A DNA stretch of 64,000 nucleotides from Salipaludibacillus agaradhaerens. Its GTDB lineage: Bacteria > Bacillota > Bacilli > Bacillales > Salisediminibacteriaceae. Position numbers and translations under genes: made by a program. This document shows positions 28,801 through 37,919 of the stretch, piece by piece; the first letter of the stretch is position 1; the number at the start of each line of letters is the position of its first letter. The notes beneath the pieces were generated by a model. The model did not search any database and was not told the origin of the DNA. It worked only from the letters and a program-made list of their open reading frames with translations. Location: the NCBI RefSeq assembly GCF_002019735.1, contig NZ_KV917378.1, positions 496,001-560,000 on the forward strand, in the 5' to 3' direction.

Positions 28801-29560
28801 TTTTAAAGCCGTTCCCGTAAAGTCAGAGGACCATTCTCACGTTATTAGTCAGCTAGAATGGACTTATCCATTTAGAGATGGCACAATCCATAAAGCAAAG
28901 CAGTCAGTCAGTGAGCTGAAACGCCTTTTGCAAGATGATTATAGTGAAGCCGTTATGTCAACAGGTTTTCAATCCAAATATGCAGAGCGTCCAAAATTTT
29001 TACAAAGAAAAAGCTTAAGACCAGCTGAATTAGGGACGATCATGCATACTGTGATGCAACATTTAACGTTTTCGCCTCATGCTGACAGAGACATGGTGAT
29101 CAGTGATTTAGAACGAATGGTAGCCATAAATATGTTAACGACTGAAGAGGCTGAACAGGTGAATGTAGAGTGGATCTTAACATTTTTACAGTCAGATATT
29201 GGTACAAAGTTATGTCATTCCTCAGACATATATCGTGAGGTTCCTTTTAGTTATGGTTTGGCAGCATCTGAAGCTTACCATACATGGACTGAACAAGAAG
29301 ATGCCATCGTGTTTGTCCAAGGTATGATTGATGTTATCTTTCGGGATGATGACGGCGAATTAATTGTGTTAGATTATAAGACTGATCGTATAGGCAAACG
29401 TTTTACGCATCTATCAGATGAACAGATTATCAACCATTTTAAAGAACGCTATCGTTACCAAATAGATTTATACAGTCGTGCACTAGCTGATACGTGGAGA
29501 GAACCCATTAAAGCCAGTTACTTGTACTTATTCGATGGCAATTACAGTGTTCCAATGTGA
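25808..29560 (+). CDS. addA: ATP-dependent helicase/nuclease subunit A (AddA)
   Basis: 1250 residues, slightly longer than B. subtilis AddA. An SF1A UvrD-like helicase: Q-motif WTEDQWKAI, Walker A AAAGSGKTAVLVERI, Walker B DEYQDTN, VGDVKQSIYRFR, and MTIHKSKGLEFPVVF. The C-terminal RecB-type nuclease has VLDYKTDRI (D1189, K1191). It is the motor subunit of the AddAB break-resection complex. I start at ATG 25808 (GGGGG seven bases upstream), inside the addB end, rather than GTG 25787. sbcD starts 14 bases after the stop. Confidence 0.98.
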   Translation: MEISPKPPEAFWTEDQWKAIAAEGNNILVAAAAGSGKTAVLVERIIRKIGDVNEPCDVDRLLVVTFTNAAAAEMRQRIGEAIEKKLEDNPRSLHFQRQLSLLHRAQISTLHAFCMNVIRKYYYLVDIDPNFRILDDTEGELIKEEILDDLFEEEYGKDHNQSFFRLVDQYSGDRSDDKLKQLLLNLYTFSRSHPQPFNWLEEIANNYQVTDVASIDDVYWVQEAMTHVKRQVTFAKQLLNKAKSLTEAVDGPEKYMALITNELAQIEKLNACDTWQSLYDMFQHVTFSRLPSITKKEAVDPLLKEKAKELRDEAKKVISDLQTAYFMQSPADVMEDLQAMAPSMDTLTKLVKEFSLRFSYEKKEKGVLDFADLEHICLKIFINEETSTTNKLYPSEAALDYVHYFSEILIDEYQDTNLVQETILMLISNGHNAFMVGDVKQSIYRFRLAEPALFMQKYKAFDLTGDQAGLRIDLAKNFRSRKEILSGTNFIFKQLMDEDVAHIAYDDAAELKLGNTSYPDLEGYETELILVNKGESVANTSVSNSRDTDLDTEEDIETSRLEARAMIKEIKELITTSYPIFDKALNTTRPVTYRDIVILMRSMPWADTIMEEFKKSGIPVYAELSTGYFEAVEIKMMMSLLKTIDNPYQDIPLAALLRSPLINMTESELAIIRLHNEKGSYYEALKEVIKEKDQEHQALKKKCEDFIINLTAWRNKARTGSVSELIWQLWQDTGFFDYAGGMPGGKQRQANLRSFYDRARAYEKTSFRGLFRFLRFIERMQERGDDLGIARALGEQEDVVRIMTIHKSKGLEFPVVFVAGMNKAFNRQDLRGDYLLHKTLGLGSKRIDPDLRIAYPTVQQQVIKQRIASESLAEEMRVLYVALTRAKEKLILIGTVKDADKALTKWMENSETSDWLLPAITREKAASFLDWVAPAVCRHHHAYSFLVAMGYEPFSHASAEVANDHSKWQLKLLNKEEIGGVESDTSSQEHDFNALVNHFKAVPVKSEDHSHVISQLEWTYPFRDGTIHKAKQSVSELKRLLQDDYSEAVMSTGFQSKYAERPKFLQRKSLRPAELGTIMHTVMQHLTFSPHADRDMVISDLERMVAINMLTTEEAEQVNVEWILTFLQSDIGTKLCHSSDIYREVPFSYGLAASEAYHTWTEQEDAIVFVQGMIDVIFRDDDGELIVLDYKTDRIGKRFTHLSDEQIINHFKERYRYQIDLYSRALADTWREPIKASYLYLFDGNYSVPM

Positions 29561-29573
29561 GGAGTGTAAGACA

Positions 29574-30743
29574 ATGCGTTTACTTCATACAGCTGATTGG
29601 CATATTGGGCGAACAATCGAAGGAAGAGATCGTCTCCCTGAACATGAGGCTTTTTTTGATGAATTAATACAAATAACAAAAGACGAATCGATTGATGCTG
29701 TATTGATGGCTGGAGATGTGTTTGACTCGGTCAACCCGCCTGCAAAAGGAGAGGAATTATTTTATGAAAGCATGGCTCGTTTAGCGGACGGAGGTAACAT
29801 ACCGATCATCATTATCGCAGGAAATCATGACCATCCTGAACGGCTTTCAGCTGCTAGAACATTATTAAGGAAGCAAGAAATTTATATTCAAGGTTATCCA
29901 ACATTGACACCACTTCGTGTTCCGGTACGACATAAGGATACGTATTTAAATATAGCAGCATTGCCTTACCCGTCAGAATCTAGACTTAAAGAAAGTTTCT
30001 CTCATGAAGAGGATGAGCTTGTTCATAGAGATGCTTATGATGCTAAAATACATCACCTTTTTAACACTTTAACACGCTCATTTTCATCAGATGAGATAGC
30101 GATTGCCATGAGTCACCTATTTGTAGCCGGAGGTTCAGGTACAGACTCGGAGCGACCGATAGAAGTGGGAGGTGCATATACTGTCCGAGCAACTCAGTTG
30201 CCAGATAACGTGCAATACACAGCTCTCGGTCACCTTCATCGACCTCAGAATATAAAGCATGCAAAAGCACCAGCCCGCTATGCAGGTTCACCATTAGCAT
30301 TCAGTTTTTCAGAAACTGGTTATGCTAAATCAGTGTCTATCATCGACGTTGAACCGGGAAAAACTGCTACTATCAATGAAGTCCATTTAAGTGCAGGAAA
30401 GCCACTGGTTAAATGGCATGCTGAAGAGGGCCTTTCCCAAGTGCACCAATGGATGGCTGAAAAGAAAGATGCGAACGCATGGATTGAGCTTGAAGTACAC
30501 GTAACGGATAGTTTAACAATGGAAGAAATCTATGAAATAAAAAAATCCTATCCTGGTATACTGACGGTTCGTCCAATCTTCCCTGAATTTGAATATGAGT
30601 ATACAGTTAATCGGAAGCATGTGCCTATTGAAGAACTATTTAGCCAATTTTACAAACGGCAAACAGGGGGAGCTATGCCTGATGAAGCAGTCAGACGTCT
30701 ATTCCTTGAGCTTCTTAATGAAGAAGGAGGCGAGCCTTCGTGA
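29574..30743 (+). CDS. sbcD: Nuclease SbcD (Mre11 homologue)
   Basis: 389 residues with the calcineurin-type phosphodiesterase motifs HTADWHIG, MAGDVFDS, AGNHDHPERL, AMSHLF and LGHLHRPQ. These bind two Mn ions for exonuclease and hairpin endonuclease action. With SbcC it opens hairpins and removes protein blocks at DNA ends. ATG 29574 follows GAGGAGTG by seven bases; earlier in-frame codons lie within addA. The end overlaps the sbcC GTG start (GTGA). Confidence 0.97.
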   Translation: MRLLHTADWHIGRTIEGRDRLPEHEAFFDELIQITKDESIDAVLMAGDVFDSVNPPAKGEELFYESMARLADGGNIPIIIIAGNHDHPERLSAARTLLRKQEIYIQGYPTLTPLRVPVRHKDTYLNIAALPYPSESRLKESFSHEEDELVHRDAYDAKIHHLFNTLTRSFSSDEIAIAMSHLFVAGGSGTDSERPIEVGGAYTVRATQLPDNVQYTALGHLHRPQNIKHAKAPARYAGSPLAFSFSETGYAKSVSIIDVEPGKTATINEVHLSAGKPLVKWHAEEGLSQVHQWMAEKKDANAWIELEVHVTDSLTMEEIYEIKKSYPGILTVRPIFPEFEYEYTVNRKHVPIEELFSQFYKRQTGGAMPDEAVRRLFLELLNEEGGEPS

Positions 30744-33700
30744 AACCTTTAGAGTTAACAATCCAAGGGTTGCATAGCTTTCGTGAAAAGCAGACAGTCG
30801 ATTTTGAAACGTTATGTAAGAGCGGTGTATTTGGCATTTTTGGGCCGACAGGAAGTGGAAAATCGTCCATATTAGATGCCATGACATTATCTTTATATGG
30901 AAAAGTTGAAAGAGCTCCTAGTAATACACAAGGTATACTGAATCATGCCGAAAACCAATTGGCCGTATCTTTTACTTTTTCTCTAGGTAAACATGGTGTA
31001 GAGAGTATTTTTAAAGCAGAAAGAACATTTAAACGCACCAAGGATAATAGTTTACGTCAAGCAACAGCAAGACTGATTGACCTCACAAATGACTCTGTTG
31101 TTATCGCTGATAAAGCGCAAGATGTCACAAAAGAGGTAGAGAAGCTTTTAGGCCTTTCGATAGATGATTTCACAAGAGCTGTTGTGCTCCCGCAAGGTAA
31201 ATTCTCAGAATTTCTGTCTTTAAAAGGAACAGAAAGGCGGAAAATGCTCCAACGTTTGTTCCACTTAGAAAAATACGGTGACGAACTAAATCATAAGTTG
31301 AAACAACGTTTAACAAATGAAAATCATAAGAAAGAACTAATTGAAGCAGAACAAACAGCTCTTGGGGATGCTTCTAAAGAAGCTGTTGAGAAAGCGAAAG
31401 AGCAGGTGGATATCCTTGATAAACAGATCGAGCTCGAAAAACACGCGTTAACAAAAGCTGAAAAAGAATATGATACGGCTAAAAAGTTGAAAGAACAATT
31501 TGAACAATTAACAGAAATTAAAGAAGAAAGAAACAAGCTTGAAGAGCGACAAGGTTATTATGAACAATTAAAATTAACAATATTATCGGCAAAGGAAGCT
31601 AATATCCTTTATCCTTATGTAAAAGAAGTTAAGGAAAGTCATCATATATTAAAAGGAATCCAGGCTGAGTTAGAGACAGTTAAAGAAGAAGCAGACACGC
31701 TTAAGCTACGAATGGATAAATGTCAACAAGCGTATGATGCTGCCTTGACATATCAGCAAAAAGAAGAGTTTTCTTTAAAAATGAAACTTGAAAATATGAA
31801 AACTTTATCTCGCAAGGTTGATCATTTAAATGAGCGTATATCTGAAAACAATCAATTAAGTTCAGAGATTAACGAGTTAGTACAGCAGGAAAAAAGTTGG
31901 CGCACAACGTTAGAGACGATGAAAAGTAAAAAAACGACCTATGAAAAAGCACAAGATGCATTAAAACAGGAGTTATCCACCACTAGACCGACTAGTGAGG
32001 AAAAGCGAGTTCTTTATAAAGCTAAAGATGCTAAACAGAGATTGAACTATTTAAAAGAACAATTAAACGAGTCCTTGTTAGAGCTAAATGAAAAGGTGGA
32101 TCAGCAAAAACAGGCCGATAAAGAGAAGACAGAAACTGAAAAAAAAGCATTAGACTTAACAAACGAGTTAAGTGAGAGTTTTAAACAATTGCGTTTTTGG
32201 TATGATCAATCGCGAGATAAGAAAAAACAAACGGATACAATCATACAGCAAATTGAAGATTTGGAGCGATCAGTAAAAGATAAGCAACAAACTGAAGCTA
32301 TAAAAGCACTTAGAAACACATTAGAAGAGGGACAAGCTTGCCCGGTTTGTGGCTCTCTCCATCACACGATTAACACCCAAAAGTTCGATGAGATTGCAGT
32401 AACTACAGACGTTTCTACCACACACGACATAGAAGTTGTTAAAAGGGATGTCAATCAAATAGAAAAACAACTAAATGAGTATTGCTGGTCACTAGATAAA
32501 GCCGCTCAACAATCACCGATTGTTCCTTCCCAGGAAGTCACTGACTATTATGAGAGTGGTCATGAAAATAAAACATTGCCGCATGTTAACGATCGAGCGT
32601 TTAATGATCAGTGGTCCCAATGGAAGAAGAGATGGGGAAGTGAGCAGGAAGCAATCGAACATGTGTTGCATCGTTGGCAGGAGAATTTAAATAAATTTAC
32701 TTCTTATCACGAAAAGCTATCTGCCTACAACCAGCTACTTAACCAGTTCAATACTCAAGTGTTGGAGGCTCAGGAAAAAGTAGCTGACAAACGATCAGCA
32801 TACGAAGAAGACATGCATGCGTGGGAAACAATATATCCACAGATCGTATTTACCGAGGTTGAGACAGAATTTCAAAAACTGCAAGAGCGCGAAGAACAGG
32901 CAGAAGTGATTCGTCAACGGCTTGATAAGAGTGTTTCACTTCTTGAAAAACTGCAAGAAGACATAGAGGAAACTTCAGATAAATTGCAACATGTGACAAT
33001 TGAATTATCAAAAAAACAATCTATTCAAGAAGAAAAAAAGGCGTTGATTAAAGAAATAACAAATGAAATTGATATAGCAACTGGTGGAAAAGATGTGAAG
33101 GATCTGATTAAACGATATGAAGAAGACTTACACCAGATTGAACGGGCTACCATTATAGCAAAAGAAAATATGGATGAAGCGACTAAATTACATCAAAAAA
33201 CGGTGGAAAAGGTCACACAGTTAACCCATTCGATTGAAGAGGCTAATAATCGTTTCGAACGCGCCAATGTCAACATTGAAAGGCAGTTAGAAGAATCGTC
33301 ATTCGCAAAAGTTGAAGAGGTTGATAAGCATCTACGTGATAATTCTGCTATACATCATATGGAAGGCGAATTGTCCACTTACGAGCATAAACAGAGAGAT
33401 TTACAGTTACAAGAAAAGCAAATCCAAGAAAAAATAAAAGACAAGCGATTTTCTCATGACACATTTCGCCTCTTAGAGGAACAATGTGCTGAATTAAAAC
33501 AACGGCTAGAAGATTCTCGAACGGCTTATGGAGCAGCTAAGCATCATTTACAAGAACTGACTGACAAAATGGTTCGGTTTCAATCGTTGGAAACAAAACG
33601 GCAAGAAACTAGTGAGCTAGTAGAACAGCTTACAAAACTGGACAAAGTATTTCGAGGAAAGGAATTTGTTGAATTTATAGCAGAAGAACAACTTATCCAA

Positions 33701-34129
33701 GTTAGTAGACTTGCTTCAGAACGTTTAAAAACTTTGACACGTGGTCGATATGCGATAGAAGTAGATTCCACTGGTGGTTTTATTATGCGGGATGATTTAA
33801 ATGGGGGCGTAAAACGTCCAGTTACATCGTTATCAGGTGGGGAAACTTTTTTAACCTCTCTTGCTTTAGCATTATCTCTGTCTGCTTCTATTCAATTAAA
33901 AGGTGAGCATAATCTTGAGTTTTTCTTTTTAGATGAAGGCTTTGGAACACTAGACCCTCATTTACTAGAAACGGTAGTCACAGCCCTGGAACAGCTGCAT
34001 ACAACACACTTATCAGTAGGCGTTATAAGTCATGTTCCGGAACTAAAAGAAAGATTGCCGCGTAAATTAATTGTCACTTCCGCTGAACCAGGTGGATCTG
34101 GTAGTAAGGTGAAAATTGAGAATTTATAA
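30740..34129 (+). CDS. sbcC: SMC-like ATPase SbcC (Rad50 homologue)
   Basis: 1129 residues from a GTG start overlapping the sbcD stop. An N-terminal Walker A (GPTGSGKSS, about residue 35), two long coiled-coil arms, a zinc-hook CPVC at C534-C537, then the ABC signature LSGGET and Walker B FFFLDEGFG near the C-terminus. It forms the SbcCD complex for processing hairpins and broken ends. Keeping addBA and sbcDC in one operon couples two end-processing machines. The stop codon is overlapped by a dispersed repeat end. Confidence 0.97.
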   Translation: MKPLELTIQGLHSFREKQTVDFETLCKSGVFGIFGPTGSGKSSILDAMTLSLYGKVERAPSNTQGILNHAENQLAVSFTFSLGKHGVESIFKAERTFKRTKDNSLRQATARLIDLTNDSVVIADKAQDVTKEVEKLLGLSIDDFTRAVVLPQGKFSEFLSLKGTERRKMLQRLFHLEKYGDELNHKLKQRLTNENHKKELIEAEQTALGDASKEAVEKAKEQVDILDKQIELEKHALTKAEKEYDTAKKLKEQFEQLTEIKEERNKLEERQGYYEQLKLTILSAKEANILYPYVKEVKESHHILKGIQAELETVKEEADTLKLRMDKCQQAYDAALTYQQKEEFSLKMKLENMKTLSRKVDHLNERISENNQLSSEINELVQQEKSWRTTLETMKSKKTTYEKAQDALKQELSTTRPTSEEKRVLYKAKDAKQRLNYLKEQLNESLLELNEKVDQQKQADKEKTETEKKALDLTNELSESFKQLRFWYDQSRDKKKQTDTIIQQIEDLERSVKDKQQTEAIKALRNTLEEGQACPVCGSLHHTINTQKFDEIAVTTDVSTTHDIEVVKRDVNQIEKQLNEYCWSLDKAAQQSPIVPSQEVTDYYESGHENKTLPHVNDRAFNDQWSQWKKRWGSEQEAIEHVLHRWQENLNKFTSYHEKLSAYNQLLNQFNTQVLEAQEKVADKRSAYEEDMHAWETIYPQIVFTEVETEFQKLQEREEQAEVIRQRLDKSVSLLEKLQEDIEETSDKLQHVTIELSKKQSIQEEKKALIKEITNEIDIATGGKDVKDLIKRYEEDLHQIERATIIAKENMDEATKLHQKTVEKVTQLTHSIEEANNRFERANVNIERQLEESSFAKVEEVDKHLRDNSAIHHMEGELSTYEHKQRDLQLQEKQIQEKIKDKRFSHDTFRLLEEQCAELKQRLEDSRTAYGAAKHHLQELTDKMVRFQSLETKRQETSELVEQLTKLDKVFRGKEFVEFIAEEQLIQVSRLASERLKTLTRGRYAIEVDSTGGFIMRDDLNGGVKRPVTSLSGGETFLTSLALALSLSASIQLKGEHNLEFFFLDEGFGTLDPHLLETVVTALEQLHTTHLSVGVISHVPELKERLPRKLIVTSAEPGGSGSKVKIENL

Positions 34130-34264
34130 AACGAAGCTTCAATTAGTGAACGTTGAGTGTGAATCAGGACATTAGCCTCTGCTATCTCCAACCTAAATAG
34201 ATTTGGTTTTTGGTGCTGTTCTCAATTTTGAGGCTGGGATTTTCGGACGGTTATCTATGATAAA
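34127..34264 (-). repeat. Dispersed intergenic hairpin element, copy 6 (inverted, diverged)
   Basis: Begins with TAAAACGAAGCTTCAATTAG, the reverse of the right end, so the element supplies the sbcC stop codon. It ends with CGGACGGTTATCTATGATAAA, the reversed left end, and keeps ATCAGGACATTAGCC inside. The middle has been altered. Confidence 0.7.
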
Positions 34265-34415
34265 CAGCTTACACTAAATAGGGATCAGTTATAAGCACTT
34301 GTTCTTACCTACATCAATGATGAATTGTCATGTGATTGCCACTATTTTTGATCGAAAATTCGTTATAATAGTAGAAAAAGGGAACCTTGGTTAGTAATGC
34401 GAGGGGGAACGACCA

Positions 34416-34730
34416 ATGATCTATTATCTTATAACTAAAGAAGAATGGGAATATGCCAAACAGGATGGAGAGTATTGGCCGTCTGACTTTGATGACAGAG
34501 GCTATATTCCATGTGCTGATTCAGGCCAAACAGAACAACTTGTAGAAGAACTAAATTTGCAAGGTGAGTCATTGATTCTTTTGTCAATAGACACACAAAA
34601 GCTGGAAAGTGTTGTTATTTATGAAGATGTGGCAGAAAGTGGACGGATGTCCCCACATGTATATGGTTATATTAATATTGATGCTGTCCAATGTGTGGAT
34701 GAATATGACACTTTTCCTGTTACAAGTTAA
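34416..34730 (+). CDS. DUF952 family protein
   Basis: A 104-residue small protein beginning MIYYLITKEEWEYAKQDGEY and ending with the PHVYGYINIDAV segment, the conserved DUF952 pattern. The fold is related to ADP-ribosyltransferase/glutathione-S-transferase-like small domains, but no activity is established. It is cytoplasmic and monocistronic, with GAGGGGG before the ATG and a shared convergent terminator behind it. Confidence 0.85.
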   Translation: MIYYLITKEEWEYAKQDGEYWPSDFDDRGYIPCADSGQTEQLVEELNLQGESLILLSIDTQKLESVVIYEDVAESGRMSPHVYGYINIDAVQCVDEYDTFPVTS

Positions 34731-34767
34731 TTGGCTATACGCCGTTAGAAAAGGCAGTTGATAACAC

Positions 34768-34798
34768 AAGACCCCGGGCTAAAAATGCCCGGGGTCTT
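34768..34798. terminator. Bidirectional terminator between DUF952 and ABC-F genes
   Basis: AAGACCCCGGGC pairs with GCCCGGGGTCTT (12 bp, 7-nt loop) just beyond both convergent stops. Confidence 0.85.
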
Positions 34799-34801
34799 CG
34801 A

Positions 34802-36400
34802 TTACTTAGCCTGAGTTTTTAATGCAATGTACTCATCATATGTCATGTCTTTGTCGAAGACACTATCTTCACGAATTTCTATAATTCGATTCGCGATGGA
34901 TTGGTTAAATTGATGGTCATGTGACGTAAAAATAACAGAACCTTTAAAGTTAATGAGACCGTTATTTAGTGCCGTAATAGATTCTAAATCTAAGTGGTTG
35001 GTTGGTTCATCTAGTAATAAGACATTTGCGCCGCTTAGCATCATTTTAGACAACATGCAACGAACCTTTTCTCCTCCAGATAGAACGCTCGCTTTCTTTT
35101 TTGCCTCTTCTCCAGAAAAGAGCATGCGTCCGAGGAAACCACGTAAAAATGTTTCAGTTTCATCTTCAGGTGAATATTGTCTTAACCAGTCGATCAAAGA
35201 TAACTCACAGCCTTCAAAATAAGCAGAGTTATCTTTAGGGAAATACGATTGAGACGTCGTAATACCCCATTTGAATGTGCCACTATCTGGTTCTACCTCT
35301 CCCATGAGAATTTGCATTAACAATGTATTTGCATTTTCATTTGGTCCTACGAGAGCTACTTTATCATCTTTCTTTAAAGTGAAGCTGACATTATTTAATA
35401 AGGTGACACCATCCACTGATTTTGTAAGTCCTTCAACAGTCAGCAAATCATTTCCAATTTCCCGTTCTGATTTAAAAGCCACATACGGATATTTTCGGGA
35501 CGATGGTCTTATATCATCCAATTCGATTTTATCAAGCAGCTTTTTTCTCGATGTAGCTTGCTTCGATTTAGAGGCGTTTGCACTAAAACGCGCCACAAAG
35601 TTTTGGAGCTCTTTAATTTTTTCTTCTTTCTTTTTATTTTGTTCTTGAGCCATCTTTAAGGCAAGCTGACTAGATTCGTACCAAAAATCATAATTCCCAA
35701 CGTAAATTTGAATTTTACCAAAGTCCACATCAGCAATATGTGTACACACATTATTAAGAAAATGACGGTCATGGGACACGACAATAACAGTGTTATCGAA
35801 GTTAATTAAAAAATCTTCCAGCCACTGAATAGCTTCTATATCAAGTCCGTTAGTCGGCTCATCAAGAAGAAGAACATCTGGGTTTCCAAATAATGCTTGA
35901 GCAAGTAAAACTTTTACTTTCTCCCCACCAGTAAGATCAGCCATTTTTTTACTGTGTAAATCTTCATGAATACCTAATCCTTTAAGAAGCACAGCCGCAT
36001 CAGATTCAGCTTCATAACCATTCATTTCGGCAAATTCCCCTTCAAGTTCAGCAGCTTTCATGCCATCCTCATCGGTAAAATCAGCTTTCATGTAAATAGC
36101 ATCTTTTTCTTTCATCACAGCAAATAAACGTTCATATCCCATCATCACCACATCTAGGACAATCTCTTCTTCAAATGCAAAATGATCTTGTTTCAGGACT
36201 GCTAAGCGGTGATCTGGTGGAAGGTGTACATGGCCTGATTGAGCTTCCACTTCGCCGGATAATATTTTTAGGAAAGTAGATTTTCCAGCCCCGTTAGCCC
36301 CAATCAACCCATAGCAATTACCAGGTATAAATTTAATATTAACATCTTCAAACAGCTTTTTATCGCCATAGCGTAAGCTGACATCTGTAACATTTATCAT
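34802..36400 (-). CDS. ykpA: ABC-F family ATPase, YkpA/YbiT-like
   Basis: A 532-residue soluble protein with two ABC domains and no membrane part. Domain 1 has Walker A GANGAGKS (residues 34-41), signature TGGEK and Walker B LLLDEPTNGLD. The linker has FSANASKSKQATSR, as in E. coli YbiT. Domain 2 has LSGGEKVRC and LLLDEPTNHLD, but its Walker A is replaced by GPNENANT, which lacks the usual Gly and Lys. I think this degeneracy is shared by Firmicutes YkpA proteins. ABC-F proteins act on ribosomes; a precise role is not known for this one. Confidence 0.9.
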   Translation of the reverse strand: MINVTDVSLRYGDKKLFEDVNIKFIPGNCYGLIGANGAGKSTFLKILSGEVEAQSGHVHLPPDHRLAVLKQDHFAFEEEIVLDVVMMGYERLFAVMKEKDAIYMKADFTDEDGMKAAELEGEFAEMNGYEAESDAAVLLKGLGIHEDLHSKKMADLTGGEKVKVLLAQALFGNPDVLLLDEPTNGLDIEAIQWLEDFLINFDNTVIVVSHDRHFLNNVCTHIADVDFGKIQIYVGNYDFWYESSQLALKMAQEQNKKKEEKIKELQNFVARFSANASKSKQATSRKKLLDKIELDDIRPSSRKYPYVAFKSEREIGNDLLTVEGLTKSVDGVTLLNNVSFTLKKDDKVALVGPNENANTLLMQILMGEVEPDSGTFKWGITTSQSYFPKDNSAYFEGCELSLIDWLRQYSPEDETETFLRGFLGRMLFSGEEAKKKASVLSGGEKVRCMLSKMMLSGANVLLLDEPTNHLDLESITALNNGLINFKGSVIFTSHDHQFNQSIANRIIEIREDSVFDKDMTYDEYIALKTQAK

Positions 36401-36840
36401 GTATTATCCATCCTCTACGTTAAATTACGAAGAAAATTATAACATTTAAAGCGCTAAATTACGAGTACCTGAATTTTTTTCTTCTGAAAACAAAGATGCT
36501 GCATAAGCTATATAGTGTGATATTTTTGTTAACGCACGTTTGTTCGTCTAAATGTAAGGTGGCTTGAATGTCATGAATCACTCATTTATTTGGGAGGGAG
36601 TTAGTTGAAAAGCGAGATGGATCATCATTTCATTATACGTGTTGTCCATCCACTTAACCTCTTGTTTAAAGAATATGAACAAGATTTTAAGTGTGCCATT
36701 TTTAGTTAGTGATGAGGATGCTTAAATGGTAGTTAGAAACTATCTACATCGCTGGTGAAAGTAAATGGTTTATATTTTATGAAAGAAGGCTATTAAACAT
36801 AATGGGTTGATCAAGATCCCACATAAGAAAGGAAGTTATC
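36401..36840. other. Gap between divergent genes, one weak small frame
   Basis: A 34-codon frame at 36605-36709 (TTG start after GGGAGGGAG) is possible but unsupported otherwise. The rest is AT-rich promoter DNA for the divergent ABC-F and 319-residue genes. No repeat or RNA is recognised. Confidence 0.4.
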
Positions 36841-37800
36841 ATGACAACCTTGGATAAAACACTATTTTTACTTAAAAAATATCCCGAAATAATGGACGAT
36901 TCTTTTATTTTTATAAGTGCTCATACGTCCTTAAAAGATAACTATACAAGGTTAATTTTTGAAAATGACATGAGCGAATATTATTACGTCTACTTTTTCC
37001 ATTCAGAACTTGCTCCAGCTGATGTAGGAGCATTTTTTGATGAGATGGCTAAAGAATTGAAACAAAAGGTTAATGCGCTTAATTTTATTTTAGCTTCATC
37101 TCATTTAAAAGATCGCTATAAACAACTTTGCGACCAATTGAATATACGGTGGTTTGAAATAAATGATAACCGATTGAAAAAATGGTTGCACGTAAATAAT
37201 TTAAATCAAGGAAATGTTGGAAAAGGGGAGGGTATGCTTTATGACGACCTGCTTATGTTGGCAGAGGACATTTTAAGAATGGATTTAAACAGTAGCTGGG
37301 CTGACTTTTCTCTCTTAGTTGGGACACAAGAGACGGCAGTTGCACCACAAGATAATGTAATGAAAAAACAGCGGCTTATACAAGTTTATTACAGGCAACG
37401 TTTAACGTACGAAGGAGTCATTCAATTAGAATATGAAAAAGATAGGATAAATCGTCAATGGCCACGCTGGCTGTCAGTCACAGTGAATGATATATCGACA
37501 AATAGAAGAGAAACAGCAGAACCATTTACGCATAGTGTGGATTTATTTGATAATTTAGACTGGACAACTGGGAAGATGTACCTTGACATACCGATAAACC
37601 GTGATGATCTCGAGATGAATGACATAGAAAAAGTGTATTTTCTTTTGGAGAAGTGGGGGTTTTCCCAAAAACATTCTTGCCACATTCGCTCTTTTACAGC
37701 AGAAAATAGGGATTACTTTATAACAAAATTAGTCTCTTTAACAATCCTATTAAAGACAGTAAATAAAGTACCAAATAAGGCGGGGAAAGTAATTATTTAG
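36841..37800 (+). CDS. Hypothetical cytoplasmic protein, 319 residues
   Basis: Not recognised. The product has no signal peptide, membrane segment or cysteine-metal motif. It has an N-terminal alpha/beta region (LFLLKKYPEIMDDSFIFIS), a central acidic/helical part and a C-terminal half with YRQRLTYEGVIQLEYEKDRI and several Trp. AAAGGAAG precedes the ATG. It is monocistronic, divergent from the ABC-F gene, and followed after eight bases by a dispersed repeat. Base use is like its neighbours, so it is probably a lineage-specific chromosomal gene. Confidence 0.75.
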   Translation: MTTLDKTLFLLKKYPEIMDDSFIFISAHTSLKDNYTRLIFENDMSEYYYVYFFHSELAPADVGAFFDEMAKELKQKVNALNFILASSHLKDRYKQLCDQLNIRWFEINDNRLKKWLHVNNLNQGNVGKGEGMLYDDLLMLAEDILRMDLNSSWADFSLLVGTQETAVAPQDNVMKKQRLIQVYYRQRLTYEGVIQLEYEKDRINRQWPRWLSVTVNDISTNRRETAEPFTHSVDLFDNLDWTTGKMYLDIPINRDDLEMNDIEKVYFLLEKWGFSQKHSCHIRSFTAENRDYFITKLVSLTILLKTVNKVPNKAGKVII

Positions 37801-37808
37801 TAAACACA

Positions 37809-37919
37809 TTTTATCACAAATAACTGTCCGTAAAAATTTCGCGTCAAAATAGAGAGAAGAGGTAAATCTATTAGGCGGGAGTACAGGACGTCTATGTCCT
37901 GATTGGAGATTCGTATTAT
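37809..37919 (+). repeat. Dispersed intergenic hairpin element, copy 7
   Basis: TTTTATCACAAATAACTGTC left end, TCAAAATAGAG...CTATTAGGCGGGAGTA inner part, GTCCTGATT core and the decayed right end GGAGATTCGTATTAT. It begins eight bases after the stop of the 319-residue gene. Confidence 0.75.

Noticed and set aside
36605-36709. 34-codon TTG frame with a purine-rich stretch upstream
   Set aside because: TTG start, no conserved pattern and no partner genes; too weak to call a gene.
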